Assembly (NCBI GenBank): GCA_905183005.1
Contig: CAJJDO010000025.1
Coordinates: 218,667 to 282,666 of the forward strand
DNA from: Paramecium pentaurelia
Taxonomy: Eukaryota > Ciliophora > Oligohymenophorea > Peniculida > Parameciidae
DNA length: 64,000 nucleotides
Direction of reading: 5' to 3'
The stretch's first letter is position 1. Every line of letters begins with the position of its first letter. The notes below the pieces were generated by a model that saw only the letters and a program-made list of their open reading frames with translations, did no database searches and had not been told where the DNA came from. The position numbers were made by a program, and so were the translations under genes. Of this stretch, positions 13,103 through 24,347 are shown piece by piece.

Positions 13103-14582
13103 TCACTCAATTATTTATGATTATTTTTTTTGTTACTATTGTTATAGATGTTCGTTAATCCATTATTAAAATATAGCTAGAATTTCTTATCTAGCTTGAG
13201 TTAATTCAGGTGGATCTTCTGGACTAGATGCCTTAAGATCAATACAATGTGAACAATCCTTGCATTTAATATACTTGACATCATATTCTTTTCCTTATTT
13301 CCATTTTGTTATTGAAGCATGTTACCATGGGTCATCTGATCCATTCGAAAAAATAAGATGATCCACATTTATATCAAGACCACCATAATAAGCATTAGTT
13401 CTATCTTCATCAGGAAATATTGGGACATCATAAGAGTATTCACATAATTATCTAAAGAAATCAAGAACTAATTATTATGATCTTGTTGATTATTCTGCAT
13501 TTGGCTAAATATATAAATATATATTATATACATTAGCAGTTTAAAAGTAACCTACTTCTATACAAGTCTAATATGTCCATTATCTTGAACTCTTAGAGAA
13601 ATCAATATTGATATCCTTTAAAAATTCAGACCCATAACTCTCTTAATCAACTGTTTCTTCAGCCATTAATATTATTTCATCAAACCATTCTTATAAAGTA
13701 TTTCCTTTTTATAATCTCTCACACATTTATGATCTTTATCTTCCTTAAACCATACCAGCATAAATATCTGCTATCATTGATAAGAATTCAATATCTTTTA
13801 ATTCAGAAGCATTAAATGCTGCCTTAATAGTAGTAGGATCAGTAGCCAAATCATCCTCAATCTTTTAATTTACTTGTTGAATTCTATCTACACATCTAAT
13901 TAATTTTTTTATTTTTATTACTCTTATGAACTCTCTAAAGCAGAAAGATAAACTTGCATATCGTATTCATGATAACAAGCAACAGCTCTTACTACTGCAG
14001 AAGATGCCAAACCTCCAATTGTTAAATGAGGATATTTATATCTAAACCAAGCACTTAATGCTCCTGGATATGAACCTCCAAGATGAATCCATGGAGTGTC
14101 TGGTTTTATATTATAGTATCCATTAGCTTTAATGCTCATGATAAAATAAGCTATGTCATCTAAAGCTTAATGGATATTTAGATATTTTAAATTAGGAGTA
14201 CTCCAATCCTCAAATGGTTAAGATTAGCCATAATATCTATGTTCTAAAACAAGTATAACAGCCTTCAATTATTGTGCAGCATCAAATGTTAATCCTTTTC
14301 CAATTCCATCACCTATCATATATTTATTTCCATATTACATGTCCATTCACCACAAATATATAATATAACTGCTTCAGGCTATTAATCTTATACATAATCA
14401 TCATAAATGTGAAATCTTTATCTAAAAAATTCTTATGATGTTGGATCATTGTGGTCTAATTTCTAAGTAAACCACTCTGTATTTTTGGCCTTGACTATCT
14501 CTTCTCTTCCGAATAAGTCATTTCTATAAGTAAGCCTTGCCAATGATGACATCACTATGACTAAGAGGATGACGATTTTCAT
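13103..14582 (-). CDS. Serine peptidase family S28 (lysosomal Pro-X carboxypeptidase/DPP2-like)
   Basis: 466 residues after removing three introns (26, 26, 27 bases). A signal peptide (MKIVILLVIVMSS) is followed by the family start region (WFTQKLDHND). The nucleophile elbow is GGSYPG. The catalytic Asp lies in FSNGSDDPW and the His in CSHCIDL. Length fits S28 enzymes, which cleave after proline in lysosomes or when secreted. All three catalytic residues are present. The C-terminus ends in a short Gln/Lys tract. Which of Pro-X carboxypeptidase, DPP2 or thymus-specific protease it is closest to cannot be decided here. Confidence 0.92.
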
Positions 14583-14796
14583 TTATTATTTTAATTTATT
14601 TCATAATATAGAAATTATATATAGATAATTTAAGATATTGATTAATGATATAATCAATTACGAAATAAACTAATATCTTATAGTATTTTTGAGAATCTAG
14701 AGATATCTATTTAAATGTGTTTATAAAAGGAATTGACATATATAAAATAGATTATTTGATCTTAATCAATAACAATTAACTAATATTTATCATGAG

Positions 14797-14847
14797 AATC
14801 ATATTTTCTTAAAAATTCTATTCAATAATTTTTAAGAAAATATGATT
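14797..14847. repeat. Perfect 21-bp inverted repeat
   Basis: Arms 14797-14817 and 14827-14847 are exact reverse complements around a 9-base loop (CTATTCAAT). It sits 44 bases upstream of the PP2C start. It could form a strong hairpin or cruciform, or bind a dimeric factor. Confidence 0.85.
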
Positions 14848-14890
14848 ATTCTTTTGGATTATTTATAGTTTAATAATTTTTATTACTTTT

Positions 14891-15950
14891 ATGAGCTTGA
14901 CACAAACTAATAATCAGAAAAAACAAAAGCCTAAATTACAGTTGGTTGTAAATGTCCCAGATGTACAACCTGAAAGTACTCATTCATCTGATGGTTGGAA
15001 ATAACAAACTGATATATTTTTTAATGAGCCTATGTATTGTTTTATTTGTTAAAGCAAGTGATTAATCCTTATAATTTTTGCATAATGGTAAAACAATTGC
15101 AGATGTAGCCTAATTAAAATGTGGTAGGAAATATTAAGAAGATAGAGTACTTAATTGAATTAATTTAAGTTTGTTGCAATTCCTAATCTAAATAAAAATG
15201 AAGATCTATAATTCTTTTATGCAATATATGATGGACATGCAGGAAATTCAGTATCAGCCATCCTTGAAAATAAGCTTCATGAATATTTACAAAAGGATTG
15301 CAATTTTGAAGATAATTTAGAGAAGGCTATTATAAATAGTTTTGAGAAAATGAATCAATATATCTTGGATTGCCAAGAAGAGAATTAACATTTAGGTGGA
15401 TCTACAGCTTTATGTGTGATCAATAAATAGAAAGATCTCTATATTGTAAATCTTGGAGATTCAGCATGTGTTTTAATTACAGAGGAATATGAAATAGAGA
15501 AATTGAATTAGGAACATAAGTTAAATAGAGAAGATGAATTCAAAAGAGTAGAATAAATAGCTACAATATTAGATAGACAGTAAGATTAATTATTAAATGT
15601 AGTTCTATTCCTCGTATAAATGGAGAATTAGCAGTTACAAGAGCTTTTGGAGATAAGAAACATCGTTAATCTGGGTTAATAGCAATACCTGAAATAAAGT
15701 TGCATAAAATTAGACATAATGATAAATATTTGATAATAGCTTCTGATGGATTTTGGGATGTAATTTGAAATTATTATAATTTTAGATTATAAAGAATGAG
15801 GAATTATAGTAATTGATTGAAAACTGGAATAGATAAGAGATTGATTAATTAGCCTAATATCTACTTGATAAGGCATCATCAAAAAATACTAATTTTAAAA
15901 AGGATAATATGACTTTAATTGTTGTAGATATACAATCTTATTGGAAATGA
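14891..15950 (+). CDS. PP2C-type protein phosphatase
   Basis: 320 residues after four introns (25, 23, 23, 26 bases). Motifs in order: CGRKYQEDR (metal-binding Glu-Asp), YDGHAG, GGSTA, VNLGDSA, AFGDKKHR, ASDGFWD and KDNMTLI. This is the full PP2C (PPM) metal-dependent Ser/Thr phosphatase core, with all metal-binding Asp residues visible. The first ~60 residues are a hydrophilic extension. Two of its introns end in AAG instead of TAG, and both are required to keep the domain in frame. Confidence 0.92.
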
Positions 15951-16197
15951 ATATATTTATTAACTTTATTTTAGTTGAATTGAATAGATCTTAGTCTTCA
16001 ACTTAAATTTGAATTAGTCTTTAAATTTAAAAATTAAATTTTTATATCAAATTCTAATGATTATCATATAGGAATAACAGATTATTCTTGAATAAGAATG
16101 CAGACGATAAATTCTGTAATTCTTATAATAATTAATATAATTTTCACTGGTTATTTATTATGAATTTCTATTGTATTGAATATTATAAAAATTGATA

Positions 16198-16610
16198 ATG
16201 AATCAAGATTAATTAGACAATGAGGGAGATCCATAGTAATAATTTTTGGAAGTACTTTATTTAAAATAGGATAAATTAGGCTTTTAAAGAGCTGTTAGAA
16301 GTTTAAAATTAGAGGATGTATAATGGAAATGATATGTTAAATTAGTATTGCCCTTAATTATAATACCCTGTGATTTTGCCTACTTAAATTCCAAACACTT
16401 TTATTGTACTTTAGCATTGAATTAGTTTAGATCAACATGGGTCCTTACTATCCTCATATTTAGTAGCCATAATTACATCCATAACAGACACAATAAACTA
16501 GATTAGCACCATAAACATTATAAAATTAATAACATAATAATTAGAGCATTAAAGAAGAAGAATATGATGATAATAAATAATCTAGGAATTGGCTATAATA
16601 GAGAAAATGA
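16198..16610 (+). CDS. Small Gln/Pro-rich protein
   Basis: 119 residues after introns of 28 and 25 bases. The N-terminal half (LEVLYLKQDKLGF) is mixed; the rest is rich in Gln, Pro and Asn. No domain. The TGA stop overlaps an ATGATG, and the downstream RING gene starts about 40 bases later on the same strand. It could therefore be the first exons of that gene with a frame break, although no GT donor lies between them to allow an intron. Confidence 0.5.
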
Positions 16611-16648
16611 TGAACTATTATAAATATTATTTTTTTATATCAAATTTA

Positions 16649-18235
16649 ATGGGTTAAGCTTAAACTCAATAATAATAAGATATGGTACTAGTTAATGAGC
16701 ATTTGCTGTATTTGTAAAAGAGTAAGTCTAATTATTTACTCAATTAGCTGCCACTACTGCAGCTCATCATATTTATGGCAATTAAGAATAAGTTCAATTC
16801 TTAGTCAAATGTCCAAAGTGTAGCAGTCATTAATTCGATGATCAATTAGGGAGGATTACTAATTGTTTTTAGTGTAAATTGATCTTTTCTGTTAATGATG
16901 GTTAGATATTAATCAGATAAGATTCTACATAACTTGAAGACAAAAGGACCTATCAAATGATTGAAGTACAGTTCCCTTATTTAGAAAGTGTCACCTTGTA
17001 TGTAAATAGGTTTCAATTTCTTCTAATATAGAACGAAACTTGATCCAGCATTAATTAAAGATAATGTGATAGATTTTTAAAGATTAATTAATAACGTACT
17101 TTTACCTTTCTTTTCTGTACGTGAAAGAGTCTTAGAAACAGGCATTAAATTTTCAATAGGAGCATTTGAATTTAGAGTAGTTGGAGGATTTCCAACAAGA
17201 GGAATAATTGCAAAATAAACATAAATCTACTGTTATGGATATTATATCTAGGACATAACAAGAAGAGTTAAAATATTATCAAGGAAGCCATCTTAATAAT
17301 TAGATTTTGAAATCAAATCCTATTTTAGTGTTAATCCTAAAGATAATTAGATAATATAAGATTCAACCATTAAAGTTAATTCACAAAAATTGTTAATATT
17401 GTAATGTGAAAATGCCTCAGGGAAAATTGATAGAAATTCTGTAAACATTTAATTTAATATTTTAAGATCATTGAGAGTATACCAAATGTATAGAATTTAA
17501 GAGATATTAAATTATGTTGCATAAAATATCCAGTATAGTTTTCAACACATTAATCTTAAAAAGATAGATTCAAAGAAGCAATAAGAAGAACAATAATAAA
17601 TCCATACTTCTCTGGATTAAATAGATATCTAGAAAAAGGCTAAATATTGAGAATTTCAGATTTCGAATTTCAAGTATAGATGTTTGAAGATTAAGGACTG
17701 GTTGTTCCAAATTAAACTTAAATTGATATTGAAATTGTTTCACCTATTTAACAATAAAGAATTTAACACAATAGATAATTAGATTAATTATTACCATCAA
17801 ATTTAGTTCCAAATAGAAGAGGTGATTTTCATAGACAACATGCTTAATAAATTGAAGCACTCCATCGATTATTAAATACGTTTATACTCTTAAATGAGAA
17901 TCAATAATTGTTACTTTCACTCAGAAATAATCAAACATCTGAAGAATAAATTAACTAATTACCAATACGTCAAATTAGTATGGAGTTTATTAATTAACAT
18001 TAAAATGATGATAATCATATTAAATGTATGATTTGTTTAGAAGATTATTAAGAGAATTAGATTGTTCGTACTATGCCATGCTGTAAAAATTAATATTCAT
18101 TAATTTCTAGGGCATTACTTTCATTAAGAATGTATTGACAAATGGTTACACAAAAGTACTCTATGTCCAATATGCAAGACTGAAGTTGATTCAGATTTAT
18201 AGATTGAAGAAATTTCCATGCAAATGCATTAATGA
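16649..18235 (+). CDS. RING-H2 protein with N-terminal zinc ribbon (probable E3 ubiquitin ligase)
   Basis: 495 residues after four introns (26, 22, 23, 28 bases). Near residues 50-80 two Cys pairs form a zinc ribbon (CPKC...CFQC). A central ~250-residue region has no family I can name (includes GAFEFRVVGG and GLNRYLEKGQ). The C-terminus is a RING-H2 finger: CMIC, then C-W-H-Y-F-H-Q-E-C, WLHKS and CPIC. RING-H2 fingers recruit E2 enzymes. The overall layout (N-terminal ribbon, C-terminal RING-H2) is like some RNF115/126-type ligases, but the middle is much longer. Confidence 0.82.
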
Positions 18236-18331
18236 AGTAATATAAAATAAAAGTTATTTAATCTATTAACGTTGTTTATATATTTTTGCGTATCTGAATT
18301 TTTGATTTATTAATAAGTTGTTAAATTAAAA

Positions 18332-18694
18332 ATGGGTTCAACTTGTAAATGTGAGTTCAGAAGAACTGAAACACTTGAAAGTGAAATAACTTATTTATCC
18401 AAAAATAAACATTTCAAACAACAAAAGAAATTAAATGATCAACCAACCATGGCATGCCTAATGTCAAATGTAAGAGCCTTTTATATAATCTATCCTAAAA
18501 AGAATGAGAATCTTATCTCATTATAATAAAACCTTCAAGATTTGAATAAACATAATGAATATGAGATAGAAGAATGTTTTGAATTAATTTCTGATAATTC
18601 TTATCATAATGTAGAAAGCTGTTTCAATATTAATGGAATCTCATATGGATCATTTAAAATGATTAATCCCAATAGTGAAAAAGAATTTCAATGA
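18332..18694 (+). CDS. Small protein with MGSTCKC lipidation-type N-terminus
   Basis: An intronless 120-codon frame. The start MGSTCKC carries Gly2 with Ser/Thr near position 5 and Cys5/Cys7, the usual arrangement for N-myristoylation plus palmitoylation, suggesting membrane attachment. The rest is hydrophilic, with no domain recognised. A second identical copy at 19598-19960 is part of the N-junction duplication and probably not a separate gene. Confidence 0.6.
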
Positions 18695-18743
18695 ACTCAT
18701 ATTTATATAGATTATTTCTAATTCAATCCTTTAAATTAATAAT

Positions 18744-19555
18744 ATGTAAAAATATATATTTATCTGTACCATAATAATTACACTAAATGCCTTAGATAAT
18801 GGTCTAGGCAGAAAACCTCCTATGGGTTGAAATCCCTAGAATATATATGGCTGCAAAATCAATGAAAATATCATCAAATAAACAGCTGATGTTTTGGTCT
18901 CAACAGGATTAGCAGCAGCAGGATACACTTTCTTAAATTTAGATGATTGTTGGTAATCAACTAGAGATTCTGTTACAAAAAAGATTATTGCTGATCCAGC
19001 TAAATTTCCATCTGGTATTCCTTCATTGATCTAATATGTACATTCAAAGGGATTTAAATTTGGATTATATTCAGATGCTGTAATTTTATACTAATATTAC
19101 TCAGGGCATGTAAACATGTGAAGGCAAACCAGGTTCATTAGGATATGAAGAACTTGATGCAGAAACCTATGCTGAATGGGATATTGATTACTTGAAGTAT
19201 GATAATTGTCCTACTGATGGTACTTCTCCAAAGGTAAGATCCTCCAATGTCTGCTGCTTTAATGAAATAATCAAAGAAGATCTATTTTTCAATTTGTGAA
19301 TGGGGTTTAGAGAAACCTTGGTTATGGGCACCTCCTATTGCTAATTCATGGAGAACTACAGGAGATATTTCAGATCATTGGTATTCTTTTATTGGTAATT
19401 ATATATTTTCTATGATTAAGCCATTTTGGAAGAATATGCTTATTTGGCATAATATGCTGGACCAGGATAGTGGAATGATCCAGATATGTTAGAGGTTGGT
19501 AATGGTGGAATGAAAACTCATGAATATTATCTCATTTTGCTTTATGGGCAATTTT
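18744..19555 (+). pseudogene. GH27 pseudogene, redundant 5' part
   Basis: First copy of the GH27 reading frame, cut at N 19556. It has the same in-frame TGA (18828-18830) and frame break as the second copy. Treat as an assembly duplicate of 20010 onward. Confidence 0.7.
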
Positions 19556-19597
19556 NTATCTGAATTTTTGATTTATTAATAAGTTGTTAAATTAAAA

Positions 19598-19960
19598 ATG
19601 GGTTCAACTTGTAAATGTGAGTTCAGAAGAACTGAAACACTTGAAAGTGAAATAACTTATTTATCCAAAAATAAACATTTCAAACAACAAAAGAAATTAA
19701 ATGATCAACCAACCATGGCATGCCTAATGTCAAATGTAAGAGCCTTTTATATAATCTATCCTAAAAAGAATGAGAATCTTATCTCATTATAATAAAACCT
19801 TCAAGATTTGAATAAACATAATGAATATGAGATAGAAGAATGTTTTGAATTAATTTCTGATAATTCTTATCATAATGTAGAAAGCTGTTTCAATATTAAT
19901 GGAATCTCATATGGATCATTTAAAATGATTAATCCCAATAGTGAAAAAGAATTTCAATGA
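19598..19960 (+). CDS. Redundant copy of the MGSTCKC gene
   Basis: Identical to 18332-18694 at offset 1266. One of the two is probably an artefact of unmerged contig ends. Confidence 0.5.
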
Positions 19961-20009
19961 ACTCATATTTATATAGATTATTTCTAATTCAATCCTTTAA
20001 ATTAATAAT

Positions 20010-21232
20010 ATGTAAAAATATATATTTATCTGTACCATAATAATTACACTAAATGCCTTAGATAATGGTCTAGGCAGAAAACCTCCTATGGGTTGAAATC
20101 CCTAGAATATATATGGCTGCAAAATCAATGAAAATATCATCAAATAAACAGCTGATGTTTTGGTCTCAACAGGATTAGCAGCAGCAGGATACACTTTCTT
20201 AAATTTAGATGATTGTTGGTAATCAACTAGAGATTCTGTTACAAAAAAGATTATTGCTGATCCAGCTAAATTTCCATCTGGTATTCCTTCATTGATCTAA
20301 TATGTACATTCAAAGGGATTTAAATTTGGATTATATTCAGATGCTGTAATTTTATACTAATATTACTCAGGGCATGTAAACATGTGAAGGCAAACCAGGT
20401 TCATTAGGATATGAAGAACTTGATGCAGAAACCTATGCTGAATGGGATATTGATTACTTGAAGTATGATAATTGTCCTACTGATGGTACTTCTCCAAAGG
20501 TAAGATCCTCCAATGTCTGCTGCTTTAATGAAATAATCAAAGAAGATCTATTTTTCAATTTGTGAATGGGGTTTAGAGAAACCTTGGTTATGGGCACCTC
20601 CTATTGCTAATTCATGGAGAACTACAGGAGATATTTCAGATCATTGGTATTCTTTTATTGGTAATTATATATTTTCTATGATTAAGCCATTTTGGAAGAA
20701 TATGCTTATTTGGCATAATATGCTGGACCAGGATAGTGGAATGATCCAGATATGTTAGAGGTTGGTAATGGTGGAATGAAAACTCATGAATATTATCTCA
20801 TTTTGCTTTATGGGCAATTTTGAAAGCACCTCTTCTTATTGGTTGTGATATTACAAATATGAGTCAAGATACTAAGAAGATATTAATGAATTCAGAGGTT
20901 ATTACTGTTAATTAAGTAAAATTAATAAATTATTTTTAAGGAGAGTTTAGGTATATAAGCTAGTAGAGTTAAGAAGGTTTTAACAAGTGAAATATGGGTT
21001 GCTTAAGTTGCTGATAATAGTGCATGAGTAATTGCTGTTCTCTTTAATTAAGCAAACAATAACAGAATCTATAACAATTGAATTAGATAAATTGGGAATT
21101 AGTGGAACTTAGAATGTGAGAGATCTCATAAATTAAGTTGAATTAAGATAATCTACTACAAGCTATACTGCTCAAGTTCCAGCTCATTCAGTTGTTATGG
21201 TAAAATTTAGAGCTTTGAATACTGAATAATGA
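20010..21232 (+). pseudogene. Decayed GH27 alpha-galactosidase
   Basis: Starts with a signal peptide (MQKYIFICTIIITLNA). GH27 landmarks follow: NLDDCW, KFGLYSDAG, YLKYDNC (catalytic nucleophile Asp), FSICEWG, WNDPDML (acid/base Asp) and LKAPLLIGCDI. The gene is broken repeatedly. The conserved MGWN-W motif reads MG-stop-NPQ (TGA 20094-20096, then TAG), there are frame breaks near 20502, 20795 and 21050, and a second TGA (21025-21027) sits where an intact protein would continue. Introns of 25-26 bases remain recognisable. Members of this family hydrolyse terminal alpha-galactose or N-acetylgalactosamine; this copy cannot give a full product unless the sequence is wrong. Confidence 0.82.
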
Positions 21233-21256
21233 TAAATAACAACATTAAATTCTAAA

Positions 21257-21802
21257 TCATTAATATTCTGGTTTAAGTTAAGTCTTATATTTCTTGATGA
21301 TCTTTTCAATCTTAGGAGATATTACTACTCTACAATATCCTTCATTTTAGTTGCTATCATAATATCCTTAATGATAATCTTCAGCTTTATAAAATTCTTA
21401 AAATTAAACTATCTAAGTCACAATAGGGTTCTTATATTCTTTTTGTAATTCCTTTATAACATCCTCAACTATTGCCTTTTGTTATTCACTATGATAAAAA
21501 ATAACTGAACGATATTGTTCACCTTCATCATCACCTTATCTATTTAAAGTAGTAGGATCATGTGAAGCAAAGAAAATATAAATTAAATCCTTAAAATCAA
21601 CCTTATTTTATTCGAAAATAACTTGAACAACTTCAGCATGACCAGTATTCCCTTTGCATACATCTTTATAATTTGCAGTATTTTTTTATACACCTCCACT
21701 ATATCCAGAGTATACTTCAGTTACTCCTTAAATTCTTCTGTAGATAGCTTCAATACACCAAAAGCACCCACCTCCAAATGTAGCTTTATTTATTATATTC
21801 AT
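21257..21802 (-). CDS. msrA: Peptide methionine sulfoxide reductase A
   Basis: An intronless 181-codon frame. The MsrA active site GGGCFWC appears at residues ~10-16, followed by GVTEVYSGYSGG, GHAEVVQV and a QYRSVIFYHSEQQ segment, then EDYHQGYY near the C-terminus. The enzyme reduces methionine-S-sulfoxide in proteins using thioredoxin. Length is normal, and the short N-terminus lacks a targeting peptide, which suggests a cytosolic form. Its upstream part is repeated at 22607-23090 by the N-junction duplication. Confidence 0.94.
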
Positions 21803-21918
21803 TATGATTTATTAAAAAAATAAAATAAATAAAATTGAATCCCTTTAAAATGTAATGAAATCACTTAATTCTTATAAATTAATAAAAATTTCAAAATTTT
21901 TAATGAGATAATATTTGT

Positions 21919-22605
21919 TCACATACTTAATCTTTTTTCTACTTTTTTTTTTATTTATTTTGATGGTTCCTATTTTTGAATTTCATTATTTCCTATGGTT
22001 CTCAATCTTAGATTCCTTTTTGTCGAAGGAATAACTTTATCATTATATTGTTTATCATAAAATTATTATACAAAACACTTAACTGCTTCATCGTTTTAAT
22101 CAATTTGACTTACTTATCTTGTATGAGCACTAGATGGAGTAAATAAATATTATGTTGAATTGAACTCTTCAGCCAATTCTAATTTATGATGATTAAATCT
22201 TAAAAGTTAAGATGCAACTTCATTATTTTAATAAGATGACTTTGTATCTAATTCTTCATTAATAGGTGTTTAATTCTAAAAGGCCATAATAAGATTGGCT
22301 CCTTTTTCAATAGCACTTATTGTAGATTACCTTTTGAAATGTTTTGTTGGACTTAAATATTACGAATTTTCTGTTTATAATTTTATTTAAGTGTTTACAA
22401 TAGGATCAAAATTTATTCTTAAATCGTTCAATGAACCAGAACGATGTGTAGAAATATATTCAGCAAGTGCATAATATTTCATATCTCCTTATTAATAATA
22501 TTTTTTAGGTTTTTATTGATTTTAATTTAATTCTTAAGATATTTTTCTTATTCTATCTATACTATCTTTATTAAAAACATCTATTTTAGGAGGTTTAAGA
22601 GAATC
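21919..22605 (-). pseudogene. Redundant C-terminal part of the gene at 23207-24323
   Basis: Same sequence as 23207-23893, cut at the N. Assembly duplicate. Confidence 0.7.
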
Positions 22606-22606
22606 N

Positions 22607-23090
22607 ATATTACTACTCTACAATATCCTTCATTTTAGTTGCTATCATAATATCCTTAATGATAATCTTCAGCTTTATAAAATTCTTAAAATTAAACTAT
22701 CTAAGTCACAATAGGGTTCTTATATTCTTTTTGTAATTCCTTTATAACATCCTCAACTATTGCCTTTTGTTATTCACTATGATAAAAAATAACTGAACGA
22801 TATTGTTCACCTTCATCATCACCTTATCTATTTAAAGTAGTAGGATCATGTGAAGCAAAGAAAATATAAATTAAATCCTTAAAATCAACCTTATTTTATT
22901 CGAAAATAACTTGAACAACTTCAGCATGACCAGTATTCCCTTTGCATACATCTTTATAATTTGCAGTATTTTTTTATACACCTCCACTATATCCAGAGTA
23001 TACTTCAGTTACTCCTTAAATTCTTCTGTAGATAGCTTCAATACACCAAAAGCACCCACCTCCAAATGTAGCTTTATTTATTATATTCAT
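22607..23090 (-). pseudogene. Redundant N-terminal part of msrA
   Basis: Same sequence as 21319-21802, lacking the last 20 codons because it is cut at the N. Assembly duplicate. Confidence 0.7.
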
Positions 23091-23206
23091 TATGATTTAT
23101 TAAAAAAATAAAATAAATAAAATTGAATCCCTTTAAAATGTAATGAAATCACTTAATTCTTATAAATTAATAAAAATTTCAAAATTTTTAATGAGATAAT
23201 ATTTGT

Positions 23207-24323
23207 TCACATACTTAATCTTTTTTCTACTTTTTTTTTTATTTATTTTGATGGTTCCTATTTTTGAATTTCATTATTTCCTATGGTTCTCAATCTTAGA
23301 TTCCTTTTTGTCGAAGGAATAACTTTATCATTATATTGTTTATCATAAAATTATTATACAAAACACTTAACTGCTTCATCGTTTTAATCAATTTGACTTA
23401 CTTATCTTGTATGAGCACTAGATGGAGTAAATAAATATTATGTTGAATTGAACTCTTCAGCCAATTCTAATTTATGATGATTAAATCTTAAAAGTTAAGA
23501 TGCAACTTCATTATTTTAATAAGATGACTTTGTATCTAATTCTTCATTAATAGGTGTTTAATTCTAAAAGGCCATAATAAGATTGGCTCCTTTTTCAATA
23601 GCACTTATTGTAGATTACCTTTTGAAATGTTTTGTTGGACTTAAATATTACGAATTTTCTGTTTATAATTTTATTTAAGTGTTTACAATAGGATCAAAAT
23701 TTATTCTTAAATCGTTCAATGAACCAGAACGATGTGTAGAAATATATTCAGCAAGTGCATAATATTTCATATCTCCTTATTAATAATATTTTTTAGGTTT
23801 TTATTGATTTTAATTTAATTCTTAAGATATTTTTCTTATTCTATCTATACTATCTTTATTAAAAACATCTATTTTAGGAGGTTTAAGAGAATCAGCATAA
23901 TTTTTAACAGCTAACATTTTTTATAATAATGCAGCACTTTTCTTTTTTTCATACTTTTCATATTGTTTCAATATGGCTTCTTCAGCAGGAGTTTATTCTT
24001 CTACTAAATCTAATGTTTAGTTTAAATAACAATACCTTTAGAGTCTCTATAACCACTACCAAGATCATATTTCATCATGAATCCAGGTTCCCAACCTTTC
24101 TCTCCTTATAAATGATTGGGATGTAATTTAAGAACCTTATGTCCTGGTGGTCCTATTGATTTTTGTGATTAATCGATCTTTTGTATAAGTTTTTTTGTTA
24201 TACTTTACAAAAATTCTTCCTGCAAAATTGACGAGCTTAAACTTTATCACAACCACCTTCTCTTAACTTTAAATAAAGCATTACATTTGAATTAGAGTTA
24301 GCTATATTCAATTTAGTGCACAT
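23207..24323 (-). CDS. Hypothetical protein, ~354 aa
   Basis: Three exons separated by two 26-base introns, one ending AAG. The N-terminal ~100 residues look conserved in style (REGGCDKVQARQFCRKNF, then GPPGHKVLKLHPNHL and GWEPGFMMKYDLGSGYRDSK). The rest is hydrophilic, Gln/Asn-rich and basic at the end. The compact N-terminal part has the feel of a ciliate mitochondrial-ribosome or other small structural protein, but I recognise no family. Its ATG is 24 bases from the start of the divergent MAP kinase gene. An alternative in-frame ATG at 24281 would leave 66 bases. Confidence 0.6.
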
Positions 24324-24347
24324 AAAATAATAATAATAAAATTATAA
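24324..24347. promoter_or_regulatory. Very short shared divergent promoter region
   Basis: Only 24 bases of A/T (repeats of AATAATAATAAAATTATAA type) separate two divergent ATG codons. Any promoter must be inside this stretch or reach into the coding sequences. Confidence 0.4.

Larger units (their letters stand above)
18291..20821. repeat. Direct duplication around N 19556 (likely contig overlap)
   Basis: 18291-19555 and 19557-20821 match at a constant offset of 1266, separated by one N, with no difference that I found. It carries the MGSTCKC gene and the first two-thirds of the GH27 pseudogene twice. Same signature as the other three N positions. Confidence 0.85.
21319..23893. repeat. Direct duplication around N 22606 (likely contig overlap)
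   Basis: 21319-22605 equals 22607-23893 at a constant offset of 1288, split by one N. It carries most of msrA and the C-terminal half of the next gene twice. Confidence 0.85.
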
